Below, piece after piece: positions 25,650-34,482 of a stretch of 64,000 bases of DNA. A program made the position numbers and the translations under genes. How positions within the stretch are numbered: the first letter of the stretch is position 1; every line of letters starts with the position of its first letter. This DNA comes from MFD01275-c22 sp963705885. Lineage in GTDB: Bacteria > Actinomycetota > Actinomycetes > JACCUZ01. Where the stretch lies: assembly GCA_963705885.1 (NCBI GenBank), contig OY970120.1, forward strand, positions 1-64,000. The letters run 5' to 3'. Below the pieces are notes generated by a model that ran no database searches, was not told the DNA's origin, and worked only from the letters and a program-made list of their open reading frames with translations.

Positions 25650-26741
25650 CTAGGGCCCGACGCGGAACTCGTGCTCCCGCCTCCACTGCAGCTCGACGTG
25701 CCGCCCCCGCAGGCCCATGACGTCCATGGAGGAGGTCTCGAGGTTCTGCTGGAGGGCGACCAGGGCTCCACCGGCGTCGAGGTCGACGACGAACCGCGTC
25801 CCCGACCCGACGTAGACGACCTCCCGGACCACGCCGCGCGCGGCGTGGTGGCCGTCGGGGACCGTCGTGCCGGACTCGACGACCCGGATCTTCTCCGGCC
25901 GCACGCTGTAGAGGCCGTCGTGGCCCAGCACCGTGCGCGCCGCCTCGGGGCGCAGCAGGTTGGACGTGCCGACGAAGCCGGCGACGAACTCCGTCGCCGG
26001 CCGCTCGTAGACCTCGGCGGGGGTGCCGACCTGCTCCACCCGTCCGGCGTCGAAGACGACGATCCGGTCGGACATGGTCAGCGCCTCCTCCTGGTCGTGC
26101 GTCACGAAGACGAACGTGATCCCGACCTGTCGCTGGATCGCCTTGAGCTCGACCTGCATCTGCTCGCGCAGCTTGAGGTCCAGCGCACCCAGCGGTTCGT
26201 CGAGCAGCAGCACCGCGGGGCGGTTCACGAGCGCGCGGGCGAGGGCGACGCGCTGCCGCTGCCCCCCGGAGAGCTGCTGCGGCCGCCGCGACTCGAAGCC
26301 GTCCAGCCGGACGGCGTGCAGCGTCTCCCGGGCGCGCTCCCGGCGCTCGCGTCGACCGACGCCCTTCACCTTCAGGCCGTACTCCACGTTCGTCACGACG
26401 TCCATGTGAGGGAACAGCGCATAGTCCTGGAAGACGGTGTTGACGTCGCGGTCGAACGGCGGCGAGTCCGTGACGTCGCGCCCGCGCAGCAGCACCCGCC
26501 CCGCGGTGGGGCGCTCGAAGCCGGCCACCATGCGCAGCACGGTCGTCTTGCCCGAGCCCGACGGCCCGAGCAGCGTGACGAACTCGCCGTCCGCGATCTC
26601 CAGGTCGACCCCGTCCACCGCGACGACCGTCGACGCGCCGGAGCCGAAGGTCTTGCGCAGCCCCTCGAGCCGGACCGACGGCGCCGCCGCGGGCGCGTCG
26701 GCCCGTGCCCCGGCGGGGGCACCGCTCGCGGCCGTCGTCAC
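25650..26741 (-). CDS. potA: ABC transporter ATPase, polyamine type (PotA-like)
   Basis: A 363-residue ATPase. Walker A is GPSGSGKTT (about residues 59-67), the Q-loop is in VFQDYALFPHM, the signature is LSGGQRQRVALARAL, Walker B is VLLLDEPLGALD and the switch His is in FVTHDQEEALTMSD. A C-terminal TOBE-like domain (YSVRPEKIRV onward) completes it, as in PotA. GTG 26741 follows GGGAGG by 6 bases; the ATG at 26795 further up would add a tail that overlaps the promoter region. It energises PotB/PotC. It is divergent from the GntR gene. Confidence 0.88.
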   Translation of the reverse strand: MTTAASGAPAGARADAPAAAPSVRLEGLRKTFGSGASTVVAVDGVDLEIADGEFVTLLGPSGSGKTTVLRMVAGFERPTAGRVLLRGRDVTDSPPFDRDVNTVFQDYALFPHMDVVTNVEYGLKVKGVGRRERRERARETLHAVRLDGFESRRPQQLSGGQRQRVALARALVNRPAVLLLDEPLGALDLKLREQMQVELKAIQRQVGITFVFVTHDQEEALTMSDRIVVFDAGRVEQVGTPAEVYERPATEFVAGFVGTSNLLRPEAARTVLGHDGLYSVRPEKIRVVESGTTVPDGHHAARGVVREVVYVGSGTRFVVDLDAGGALVALQQNLETSSMDVMGLRGRHVELQWRREHEFRVGP

Positions 26742-26784
26742 GGAGCCTCCCTCGGAACGTCGGGGCTGGACGCCGGGCGAAACA

Positions 26785-26802
26785 TATGACTTCATAGGTC
26801 AT
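26785..26802. promoter_or_regulatory. Overlapping palindromes, candidate GntR operator
   Basis: In the 139-base divergent gap between potA and gntR, TATGA-CT-TCATA (26785-26796) overlaps ATGAC-N7-GTCAT (26786-26802). This is the only A/T-rich patch in the gap, and it is placed to control both genes. GntR/FadR regulators usually bind such short palindromes, so autoregulation and control of the transporter is a fair inference. Confidence 0.45.
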
Positions 26803-26880
26803 GGCGCAAGACCTGTTGCCGAATCGTGGCGGACCGGCGGTGCACGGTCCCCCGCAGCCCGCCGAGGAGCGACCGCAGCC

Positions 26881-27630
26881 ATGACCCGAGCCCGGCTCTC
26901 GCGCGGCGCGCGGGCCGCCGTGTTCGCGCCGCTCGACCCGCTCGGTCGCGCCGAGGCGGTCACCCGCCGGCTCTCCGACGCCATCGCCCTGGGCCTGCTG
27001 CACGACAGCGAGCAGCTGCCGAGCGAGACCGCGCTCGCCGAGCACCTCGGGGTGTCGACGGTGACGGTCCGAGAGGCGTTGACGGTGCTGCGCCAGCGCG
27101 GGCTGGTGGAGACCCGTCGCGGCCGGGGCGGCGGCAGCTTCGTCCGCGCGCCCGAGGACCCGGCCGTCGCCGTGCTCCGCTCGCGGGTGCGAGAGGTCTC
27201 GCTCGGCGAGGTCCGCGACCTCTGCGACCACTACGCGGCGGTGAGCGGAGCGGCGGCCCGGCTCGCCGCCGACCGCGCGTCGCCGGACGACGTCGAGCGG
27301 ATGGACCACGGGACCGCGCTGATCGCGGAGGCGGCCGACGCCGGCGGCGGGCGGCGGGCGGAGGGCCAGTTCCACGTCGAGCTCGCCGCGGCGGCCCAGT
27401 CGGCACGGCTCACCCGCGAGGAGATCTCGCTGCAGGCCCAGGTCGCGCCGTTGCTGTGGATCGGCTACGACGACGAGGCCACCCGCCGGCAGGTGGTGGC
27501 GCACCACCGCGACATCACCGCGGCGATCTCGCGCGGCGACGGTCAGGCCGCCCGAGCCGCCGCCGAGAGCCATGTGCTCGACGGCCTGCGCCGGCTCAGC
27601 ATCCTGCACCGCAGGCTGGCGAGGGGCTGA
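26881..27630 (+). CDS. GntR/FadR-family transcriptional regulator
   Basis: A 249-residue regulator. The winged helix-turn-helix (about residues 25-92) reads LLHDSEQLPSETALAEHLGVSTVTVREAL, the GntR signature. The C-terminal FCD all-helical ligand domain has the metal/ligand residues in QFHVELAAAA and VVAHHRDITAAI. It likely senses an organic acid or similar effector and represses transport. It is divergent from the ABC transporter and is followed by a Cache-domain gene 61 bases downstream, so the three units probably form one sensing and uptake module. Confidence 0.88.
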   Translation: MTRARLSRGARAAVFAPLDPLGRAEAVTRRLSDAIALGLLHDSEQLPSETALAEHLGVSTVTVREALTVLRQRGLVETRRGRGGGSFVRAPEDPAVAVLRSRVREVSLGEVRDLCDHYAAVSGAAARLAADRASPDDVERMDHGTALIAEAADAGGGRRAEGQFHVELAAAAQSARLTREEISLQAQVAPLLWIGYDDEATRRQVVAHHRDITAAISRGDGQAARAAAESHVLDGLRRLSILHRRLARG

Positions 27631-27691
27631 TCGGGTGCACCCTCTCGCGGTACCGTCGCACCATGCTCCGCGTGCCTCGGTCGGTGCCCCG

Positions 27692-28438
27692 GTGACCGTC
27701 GTCGCCGCCGACGACGTCCTCGCCGTCACGACCTCGGTGGCCGCGACCGGGGAGTCGGTCTTCGCCGACCTCGAGCGGCTGCGGGCCGCCACGGTCGCGG
27801 CGCTGGAGGCCCGGCCGGGCCGCGACGGGCTCGCCCGGCTGCGACCGCTGTGCGTCGGCCTGCTGGCACGCGAGGACCGGCTGCTCGTCGGCGCGGGCTA
27901 CGTCGCCGCTCCGGGCGTCCTCGACGACGCGCCGTACTGGCTGGAGTGGTGGACCGTCCCCGGCGCCGACGACGAGCCCGTCGCACCCGAGCCGCTCGAG
28001 GTCGTCGTGGACCCCTCGGCCGAGGACTTCCGCGACTACACGACGCTGCCCTGGTTCGTCGTCCCCCGCGACTCCGGGCGCCGGCACGTGACCGGTCCCT
28101 ACGTCGACTACCTGTGCACCGACGACTACACGCTCACCTTCACGGTGCCGGTCCAGGTCGCCGGGCGGTTCGCCGGTGTCGTCGGCGCGGACGTCTACGT
28201 GCGCCACGTCGAGCTGCGCACCCTGGCCCAGATCGAGGCCCTGCCCGGCACGGTGACGCTGGTGAACTCCGTCGGCCGGGTCCTCGTGTCCAACGACGGC
28301 TCGCAGGACAGCGGCTCCCTCGTCCGCGACGTGCCCGTGCCGCTGATGTGGGCGGACGGCGGTCGGGTCGTGCGGCACGGGCACACCTGGCTCTACCGGT
28401 GCGGGGACCTGCCGTTCGGCCTGCTCGTCACCCGCTGA
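27692..28438 (+). CDS. Cache-domain (PDC sensor-like) protein
   Basis: A 248-residue protein without a clear membrane helix or signal peptide. Its centre resembles a Cache/PDC ligand-sensing fold: YWLEWWTVPG, DYTTLPWFVVPRDSGRRHVTGPYVDYLCTDDY, LTFTVPVQVAGRFAGVVGADVYV and a closing TLVNSVGRVLVSNDG. Soluble stand-alone Cache proteins next to GntR regulators and ABC importers are seen in Actinomycetota, and a role in amine or amino-acid sensing is possible (inference). The GTG at 27692 is chosen; no better start is seen nearby. It overlaps the convergent SAH-hydrolase-like gene by 11 bases. Confidence 0.65.
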   Translation: MTVVAADDVLAVTTSVAATGESVFADLERLRAATVAALEARPGRDGLARLRPLCVGLLAREDRLLVGAGYVAAPGVLDDAPYWLEWWTVPGADDEPVAPEPLEVVVDPSAEDFRDYTTLPWFVVPRDSGRRHVTGPYVDYLCTDDYTLTFTVPVQVAGRFAGVVGADVYVRHVELRTLAQIEALPGTVTLVNSVGRVLVSNDGSQDSGSLVRDVPVPLMWADGGRVVRHGHTWLYRCGDLPFGLLVTR

Positions 28439-29567
28439 CCGACCCGCCGCCCTGCCGTGCCGCACGCTCCGCGACGGGGCGCCAGGCCGTGTCCGGGAGC
28501 AGGTGGACCCCCGGCGGCTCGCTCAGCCTCCTACCTGCGATGTGGCCGATGCCGCGCACGAGCACTGCGAGGGTGATGTCGAACGAGTCGAGCGTGTCGC
28601 CGAAGCCCGCGGTGATGTTCGCAGGCGCTCCCCCGGCGAAGAGGTAGACGTCCCGGCCCGCCACACGGCACGACTCGACGTACGGGACCACCTCCGTGCG
28701 GCTCCCGAGGGCCGGCAGGTCGATCTCGTCGTCGGCGTGGCCCGCGTTGACGACGAAGCAGCCGTCCGGCAGCAGCGACAGCCTGTCGGCGGTCAGCACA
28801 CCCGAACGGCCGGTGGCGGTGACGACGACCTCCGCCGTCGGGAGCAGGCTCTCGAGGTCGCCGGTGAGCCAGCCCGCGTGACGGGCCTCCAGCCGGCGGA
28901 CGTCGTCGACCTCGGCGATCGCCACGTCGCCCCCGAGAGCGCGCGCCACGTCGGCGAGGCCCCGACCCACCGGACCGAAGCCGACGACGACGACACGCCG
29001 GGCGTGCAGCGAGAGCTGGGTGCGGCTGACGAACGTGATCCAGGTGCTGCGGCCGACGGCGTAGCGGTTGTGCAGCCCCGACTTGATCGGCACGTGGTCC
29101 CAGTTGAACAGCGGGTACGCCAGTGACAGGCCGGCCAGCCGGTTGATGCCGGTCTGCGTCGCCTCGAGGCCGGCCACCATGCCGTCGTAGCCGCGCTGCG
29201 TGGCCAGCACGGTGATGTCGGCGCCCATCTCGCACGTGTGCGTCGGTCCCCACTCCAGGGCCTGGGCGACCCCGGAGACCCGCTCGTCCTCCGCCATCCC
29301 ACGCCACGCGGAGGCGGCCATGCCGCGCGCCACGAGGTCCCCGACGACGTCGTCGCGCGTCGTGTGCCTCGACGCGGCGGCGAGGAAGAGCTGCGCACCG
29401 CGGCGCTGCATCTCCAGCGCGGCGACCGCGAACTTGATGTCGAGGTGCACCGTGGCCGCCAGCCGCATTCCGGCCAACGACGGCAGCGACTCGCACGCCC
29501 AGTGCGTCAGCGGCAGGTTGCGCGACGCCCAGTCGATCCGGCGACCCGCGTCGAGGTTCTCGAACAC
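28428..29567 (-). CDS. S-adenosylhomocysteine hydrolase-like protein, divergent
   Basis: A 379-residue protein with the NAD-binding domain of adenosylhomocysteinases (VVVVGFGPVGRGLADVARALGG, then VVVTATGRSGVLTADRLSLLPDG and FVVNAGHADDEIDLPAL). It is shorter than true SAH hydrolases (about 430-490). In the active-site stretch the usual KSKFDNxYG is replaced by KSGLHNRYAVG: the Lys is kept, but the Asp is His. The N-terminal substrate part (HTCEMGADITVLATQRGYDG) is also altered. It may act on a different adenosyl or thioether compound, or not as a hydrolase at all. It is 9 bases downstream of the GGDEF gene, same strand. Confidence 0.65.
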   Translation of the reverse strand: MFENLDAGRRIDWASRNLPLTHWACESLPSLAGMRLAATVHLDIKFAVAALEMQRRGAQLFLAAASRHTTRDDVVGDLVARGMAASAWRGMAEDERVSGVAQALEWGPTHTCEMGADITVLATQRGYDGMVAGLEATQTGINRLAGLSLAYPLFNWDHVPIKSGLHNRYAVGRSTWITFVSRTQLSLHARRVVVVGFGPVGRGLADVARALGGDVAIAEVDDVRRLEARHAGWLTGDLESLLPTAEVVVTATGRSGVLTADRLSLLPDGCFVVNAGHADDEIDLPALGSRTEVVPYVESCRVAGRDVYLFAGGAPANITAGFGDTLDSFDITLAVLVRGIGHIAGRRLSEPPGVHLLPDTAWRPVAERAARQGGGSVSG

Positions 29568-29576
29568 CGCTGCAGC

Positions 29577-31175
29577 CTAGGCGCAGCGACGCGTCACGAG
29601 GCCTGTCCCGTCGCGCTTGGCCGCGTACAGGGCCGCGTCCGCGTCGCGGTAGAGCCGTGCCGGCGCGACGGCTCCTGGGCCGTCGACGCGGGTCGTGACG
29701 GCCATGCCGACGCTGACCGTCACGGCCAGGCCCGGGGCGAGGTCCGTCCACCGCTCCCCCGACACGGCCGCCCGCAGCTCGACCGCCCGCTGCTGTGCCG
29801 CCTCGACCGTGAGCCGCTCGTCCTGCAGCAGCAGCGCGAACTCGTCCCCACCCAGGCGGACAGCCAGGTCGCCCGGACGGACGGTCGCCGCCATGAGCCG
29901 GCCGACCCGGCGCAGCACCTCGTCGCCGCAGTCGTGGCCGTAGGTGTCGTTGATCGCCTTGAAGTCGTCGAGGTCGGCCACGACCAGAGCAGTCGGGAGC
30001 TTGCGGCCCGGGGCGGGCCGGTCGAGCCAGGAGTCGAACGGACGCCGGTTGGACAGGCCGGTGAGCGGGTCGGTGTTGACTGCCCGGGACAGCCGCTCGT
30101 GGTCGCCCTGCCGCCGCTCGCTCGCGATCTGCGCACGGGCGGCCGAGAGCACCGCCTGCCGCGACTCCCAGCGCAGCCGCGCGACCATCACCGCGTGGTC
30201 CTGCTGGGCCCGGACGGCAGGGGACGGCTCGTCGCCCGCCAGGACCTGGGCTCGCGCCCAGAGCGGGAAGGTCCGCGCGCCCGACGACGCAGAGCTCGGG
30301 GGAGGCATCCGGTCGGCAACCGCGAGCGCCTCTGCCACGTGCCCCCGGCGCCACAGGCCGAGCGCCCGCGCGGCATCGAGCAGCGGCAGGGCCTCGCTGT
30401 CACCGGCCGCGGCCAGGGCCTCCCGGTGCCGGTCGAACGTCCGGCCCAGCGCCAGCGGGTCCTCGCCACGCAGGAGCTTCACCACGTCGGCACAGGCCTC
30501 CACGTCGCGCCGCCACAGCACCGGCGGGTCCTGTGCCAGCGCCACCGGCACGGCCTCCTCGACCGCGTCCAGCCGGCGCTGGGCCTGGTCCTCGTCGCCG
30601 TTCTCCAGCAGCGAGAGCGCCCACTCGAGGCGGATGAGCACCCGGTTCACCGCGATCGCGGCGGCCTGCGCGGGCGCACCGCCGTGGGGACCGAGGTCCC
30701 AGGCGAGCGAGTAGAGCTCGTCCACGAGCTCCCACAGCTGCAGCGTGTTGAACGCGTTCGCGACCACGACGTAAGCGGTGCTGCGGTCCAGCGGCGGCTG
30801 GCTGTCGTCGTCGAGCAGGGCGACCGCCCGGCCGGCGTCGACCATGAGAGCGGCCGTGTCGCCCGAGAGAGACGAGGCGACGGCGCGCAGCCCGAGGGCG
30901 ATCGCCAGCAGCGCGGGCAGGCCCGCCCGCTCGGCCAGGTCGACCAGGCCGTCGCCGTCAGCGCCCGAGCGGGCCTCCTCGGCGGGACGCGTCAGCGAGT
31001 GGACCGTGCGGGCAGCGGCCAGGAGGAAGCCCACCTCCGGCCAGTCGTGGCGGGCTGCCCGGGCCTCGGCCTCGGAGACGGCGGCGAGGGCCGCCTCGTG
31101 ACCGTCACCCTGGACGGCCTCGAACAGCTCGTAGGCAGCGAGGTACGCGGTGCGCCGCTGCGCATCGACGAGCAC
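29577..31175 (-). CDS. GGDEF-domain diguanylate cyclase with helical-repeat N-terminus
   Basis: A protein of about 532 residues. The C-terminal ~170 residues are a GGDEF domain: DPLTGLSNRRPF, DLDDFKAINDTYGHDCGD and the intact active-site motif LGGDEFAL. An RxxD inhibitory site is not evident just before it. The N-terminal ~350 residues are Ala/Leu-rich paired helices like tetratricopeptide repeats, with no membrane segment, so sensing is cytoplasmic. The product would be cyclic di-GMP from two GTP. The GTG at 31175 follows GGGAGG by 4 bases; a GTG at 31202 is also possible. Confidence 0.82.
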   Translation of the reverse strand: MLVDAQRRTAYLAAYELFEAVQGDGHEAALAAVSEAEARAARHDWPEVGFLLAAARTVHSLTRPAEEARSGADGDGLVDLAERAGLPALLAIALGLRAVASSLSGDTAALMVDAGRAVALLDDDSQPPLDRSTAYVVVANAFNTLQLWELVDELYSLAWDLGPHGGAPAQAAAIAVNRVLIRLEWALSLLENGDEDQAQRRLDAVEEAVPVALAQDPPVLWRRDVEACADVVKLLRGEDPLALGRTFDRHREALAAAGDSEALPLLDAARALGLWRRGHVAEALAVADRMPPPSSASSGARTFPLWARAQVLAGDEPSPAVRAQQDHAVMVARLRWESRQAVLSAARAQIASERRQGDHERLSRAVNTDPLTGLSNRRPFDSWLDRPAPGRKLPTALVVADLDDFKAINDTYGHDCGDEVLRRVGRLMAATVRPGDLAVRLGGDEFALLLQDERLTVEAAQQRAVELRAAVSGERWTDLAPGLAVTVSVGMAVTTRVDGPGAVAPARLYRDADAALYAAKRDGTGLVTRRCA

Positions 31176-31207
31176 CGCGCCTCCCTTCTCCTGGACCGAC
31201 ACTGCCT

Positions 31208-31684
31208 CTATCGACGACTCGGCGCCGACGCTTGACCAGGCCGTGACCCCACCCGGTCCAGGACGTGGGCCAGGGCGTCGGTGAGGACGGCGACCTGCCG
31301 CTCGTCCAGGTGCCGGGTGACGTAGCGCTCGATGCCGGCGAGGTAGGTCGGCGCGGCCGCCCGCAGCCTGGACCGGCCCTCGCCCGTGATGACGGCGAAC
31401 GTGGAGCGCCCGTCGTCCGGGTTGCGCTCCCGGACGACGAGGCCGGACCGCGCGAGGTCGTCGACGACGCGGCTCACCCGCTCACGGCTGAGCACGACCT
31501 TGTCCCCGAGCTCGCTCATGCGCAGCCGGCGGCCCGGAGCCGTGTTGAGCTCGAGCAGGACGTCGTACCAGGACAGCGGCATCCCCAGCGCCGCGAGCTC
31601 GCGCTCGAGCAGCGGCACCACCGCGGCGTGCACCCGCAGCAGCGCCGCCCACGCTCGCTCCCCGTCCGCCCGATCGACTGCCAC
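31208..31684 (-). CDS. MarR-family transcriptional regulator
   Basis: A 158-residue winged-helix regulator. The DNA-binding part is RLRMSELGDKVVLSRERVSRVVDDLARSGLVVRERNPDDGRSTFAVIT, the classic MarR recognition helix and wing with the DxRS turn. It probably dimerises through its terminal helices and responds to a small phenolic or oxidising ligand. GTG 31684 is taken as the start. It sits just upstream of the GGDEF gene on the same strand with only a short gap, so they may share a transcript. The target genes are not identifiable. Confidence 0.85.
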   Translation of the reverse strand: MAVDRADGERAWAALLRVHAAVVPLLERELAALGMPLSWYDVLLELNTAPGRRLRMSELGDKVVLSRERVSRVVDDLARSGLVVRERNPDDGRSTFAVITGEGRSRLRAAAPTYLAGIERYVTRHLDERQVAVLTDALAHVLDRVGSRPGQASAPSRR

Positions 31685-31764
31685 GCCGCGACGCTACCCG
31701 CCCGACCGTGCGCACGCACGCATCTGCGGTCACGTCCGACGGCATGCACCGGGCAGACCGACCG

Positions 31765-32490
31765 CTATCCCCCGGTCGGCGCGGCTCGGGCGACGTACAC
31801 CGTGTTGGTGGCGTCCCGCTCCTGCAACGGGTTGGCGAACCGCACCACCTCCGCGCGTACGTCCGTGAGGCACCCGGCCAGGACCGCCGCGTAGTCGTCG
31901 TCCGGCGGGTCGTTGGACCACAGCGTGAAGACACCACCGGGCTGGAGCCGCTCGGCGAGGCGCCGCACTCCCGTGGCCTCGTAGAAGGCAGCGTGGTCGG
32001 GGTGCAGGAGGTGGCGCGGCGAGTGGTCGATGTCGACCACCACCGCGTCGAAACGCCGCCCGGGGTCGTCGGGGTCGAGCGTCGACGAGTCGACCATCGC
32101 GAAGAAGTCGCCGTGCACGAGCCGGCATCGCGAGTCGTCGCCGAGCACCTGTCCCGCGGGGATCAACCCGCGTTCGTGCCACTCGATCACCTCGGCCAGT
32201 GCATCGACGACGAGCAGCGACCTGACCCGCGGGTTCTCGAGGACGGTCAGCGCGGTGAAGCCGAGACCGAGGCCGCCGACGACGACGTCCAGGTCGCGCC
32301 CCGGCAGCTCCGCGAGGGCGAGCCGGGCGACCTCGACCTCGGCGACGGTGAACAGGCTGGACATCAGGAAGTCGTCGTCGAGCTTGACCTCGTAGACGTC
32401 CTGTCCCGACGACGGGTCGCGGCGGCGCCGGAGGCTGAGGTCGCCCATCGGCGTGGGCCTGAAGTCGAGCTCCTCGAACCGGGCGCTCAC
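31765..32490 (-). CDS. Spermidine synthase-like protein
   Basis: A 241-residue protein of the spermidine-synthase (class I SAM/dcSAM) superfamily. The nucleotide-binding loop reads DVVVGGLGLGFTALTVL, with LLVVDALAEVIEWHERGL as strand 2, RLVHGDFFAMV and FDAVVVDIDHSPRHLL as the acidic strand-4 region. True aminopropyltransferases have GGGxG and YxDxxDP type motifs, which are modified here, so the substrate is uncertain. The GTG at 32490 overlaps the TGA of a small upstream gene. A polyamine-type transporter lies 5-9 kb away, but a functional link is only suggested. Confidence 0.7.
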   Translation of the reverse strand: MSARFEELDFRPTPMGDLSLRRRRDPSSGQDVYEVKLDDDFLMSSLFTVAEVEVARLALAELPGRDLDVVVGGLGLGFTALTVLENPRVRSLLVVDALAEVIEWHERGLIPAGQVLGDDSRCRLVHGDFFAMVDSSTLDPDDPGRRFDAVVVDIDHSPRHLLHPDHAAFYEATGVRRLAERLQPGGVFTLWSNDPPDDDYAAVLAGCLTDVRAEVVRFANPLQERDATNTVYVARAAPTGG

Positions 32491-32609
32491 CCGGCGGGGT
32501 CCCGGTCGTCGTGTCCGTCCCCGGCGTCGGCGACCTCCTCCTCGGGGCGTGGCGGGACCGTCTGGTCCTCCTCGAGGACCTCGAGCTCGTGGTCGGGTCG
32601 TTCGCTCAT
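32487..32609 (-). CDS. Small acidic protein upstream of the spermidine synthase-like gene
   Basis: A 40-residue reading frame, MSERPDHELEVLEEDQ onward, with about a third acidic residues and a Pro-rich middle (TVPPRPEEEV). Its TGA overlaps the GTG of the next gene (GTGA), and GCAGGACG precedes its ATG. The overlap suggests translational coupling and supports a real gene. The function is unknown; it could also be a leader peptide. Confidence 0.5.
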   Translation of the reverse strand: MSERPDHELEVLEEDQTVPPRPEEEVADAGDGHDDRDPAG

Positions 32610-32634
32610 CGTCCTGCCACACTCCCTCCTCCGG

Positions 32635-34368
32635 TCACCGGACCAGCACGGCCAGGACCGCCATGTCGTCGCGCTCGGCGCTCCCGGTCGTCGCGGCGAA
32701 GGCCTCGACGCGGGCGAGCACCTCACGCGCCAGCCGGTCGGCACTCGACGGGACGACGCCGGCGAGGGCCGCTGCCAGCCGGTCGTCGCCGAACATCTCG
32801 CGGGGTGCGCCGGCCTCGGTGAGCCCGTCGGTGAAGAGCAGCACGCAGTCGCCTTCGGCCAGGTCGACCACGGTCTCGCCGAACTCCGCCTCGGCGAGCA
32901 GGCCGACGAGGGTCCCCTCGACGTCGAGCACCTCGACGGTGCCGCCTCGGCGGCGCAGCAGCGGAGCGGGGTGCCCCGCGGTGGAGACGGTCAGCCGCAG
33001 GCCCGTGGACGTGCGGTCGAGCCGGGCCAGGACGAGCGTGGCGAACCGGCCGGTCCAGTCCTCGCGCAGCAGGGTGTCGTTCACGATGCGCAGCACCGCC
33101 GCCGGGGAGTCGGCGAGGATCGCCGCGGTGCGCACGGCGTAGCGGACGGCGCCGGTGAGGGCCGCTGCCTCGACCCCCTTGCCGCAGACGTCGCCGACGA
33201 CCAGCAGCCAGCCGTCCTCCCCGACCCCGACGCCGTCGTAGAAGTCGCCGCCCACCCCGACCGAGGTGCGACCGGGCCGGTGCAGCGCGACGAGCTCGGC
33301 CCCCGGGACCTCCGGCAGCGCGGCGGGGAGGAGGCTGGCCTGCAGGGTCCGGGCGACCGCGTCGCGGTCGGCGTAGAGGGTGGCGTTGTCCAGGGCCATG
33401 CCGGCGCGCACCCCGACCTCGACGGCCGCCGCGAGGTCCTCGGTGCCGAAGGTCCGCCCGTCGGAGCCGATCATCGTCACCACGCCGAGGACACCGGCGC
33501 GCCCGGGCAGCGGGATGATCATCGCGGAGGTCATGCGCAGGTCGCGCAGGATCGCCAGGTGGGTCTCGTCCTCTGCGCTCTCCTCGAGCAGCTCGTCGGG
33601 GATCGACGGCCACAGCTCCGGCTCCCCCGTGCGCAGCACCTTCCCGAGGCCGGCGTCCTCGCGCATCCGGGGCGGGTAGTCGTCCTGCAGCCGGCGAGCC
33701 ATCGCGACCATCTCGGGGTCGCGGTGCGCGAGAGCCGGCTGGGTCAGGCCGTACGGCCCGCCCGGCACCTGCACGACGCACCAGTCGGCCAGCCGCTCCC
33801 GCACCACGAGGTCGGCGATCTGCTGCAACGTGGTCGTCACGTCGAGCGACCCGCCGAGGACGCCGCTGATCCGGCCCAGCAGCGCGAGCCGTGACTGCGC
33901 CTGCACGGCCGCGTCCTGGGCGATGGCCGTGGCCGCCTCCGCCGCCTGCCGCGCCTCACGCTGGGCCCGCTGCTCGGTGATGTCGGCACCGACACCGACC
34001 ATCCCCACGACCGACCCGGTCTCGTCACGCAGCACGCGCCCCGTGCCGCTGATCCAGTGCAGGCTGCCGTCGGGGTGCACCACGCGGTGCTCGACGTAGT
34101 GGTCGCGCCCGGTCTGCAGCGACTCCTGCACGGTGGCCACCGTGCGCTCGACGTCGTCGGGGTGCACGAGGTCCACGTACGCGGCGAAGGTCCCGGCGAA
34201 GGTGCCGTCGGGCACCCCGAACACGCGCAGCAGCTGCTCGTCCCAGTCGAGCCGGTCGGTGCGGGCGTCCCAGAACCAGGTGCCCATGCGGCCGGCCTCG
34301 AGGGCCAGCTCGACACGGTGCGTCCCGAGGGCAGCGCCTGTCGGGTCGCTGGCCGTGGGCAGATCCAC
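32635..34368 (-). CDS. PAS-GAF-PP2C (SpoIIE-type) phosphatase
   Basis: A 577-residue signalling protein. A PAS domain (about residues 15-135: GTWFWDARTDRLDWDEQLL, HPDGSLHWISGTGRVLRDE) is followed by a GAF domain (about 165-330, ADWCVVQVPGG onward) and a PP2C-type serine phosphatase (about 345-570). The phosphatase has the metal-binding Asp residues in VGGDFYDGV, VGDVCGKGVEAA, LLFTDGLTEA and ERDDMAVLAV. Such RsbU-like proteins control anti-anti-sigma factors in stress-sigma switches; no partner kinase is adjacent. GTG 34368 follows AAGGAG by 6 bases. Confidence 0.85.
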   Translation of the reverse strand: MDLPTASDPTGAALGTHRVELALEAGRMGTWFWDARTDRLDWDEQLLRVFGVPDGTFAGTFAAYVDLVHPDDVERTVATVQESLQTGRDHYVEHRVVHPDGSLHWISGTGRVLRDETGSVVGMVGVGADITEQRAQREARQAAEAATAIAQDAAVQAQSRLALLGRISGVLGGSLDVTTTLQQIADLVVRERLADWCVVQVPGGPYGLTQPALAHRDPEMVAMARRLQDDYPPRMREDAGLGKVLRTGEPELWPSIPDELLEESAEDETHLAILRDLRMTSAMIIPLPGRAGVLGVVTMIGSDGRTFGTEDLAAAVEVGVRAGMALDNATLYADRDAVARTLQASLLPAALPEVPGAELVALHRPGRTSVGVGGDFYDGVGVGEDGWLLVVGDVCGKGVEAAALTGAVRYAVRTAAILADSPAAVLRIVNDTLLREDWTGRFATLVLARLDRTSTGLRLTVSTAGHPAPLLRRRGGTVEVLDVEGTLVGLLAEAEFGETVVDLAEGDCVLLFTDGLTEAGAPREMFGDDRLAAALAGVVPSSADRLAREVLARVEAFAATTGSAERDDMAVLAVLVR

Positions 34369-34482
34369 CGCAGCTCCTTCCACGACGTGACCCTGGGCGA
34401 CATCATGACCGATGGGCGGGCCGGCCGGGCCGGCTGCCTCGATGTCGCCGGTGCGGGACGCCCGCGCCGCGAGAGGAGCCTC

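Noticed and set aside
23462..25771. A single fusion protein of binding protein and permease
   Set aside because: The continuous frame results from the potD frameshift; the middle part is nonsense compared with the conserved reading in the other frame, and potB has its own ATG at 24355.
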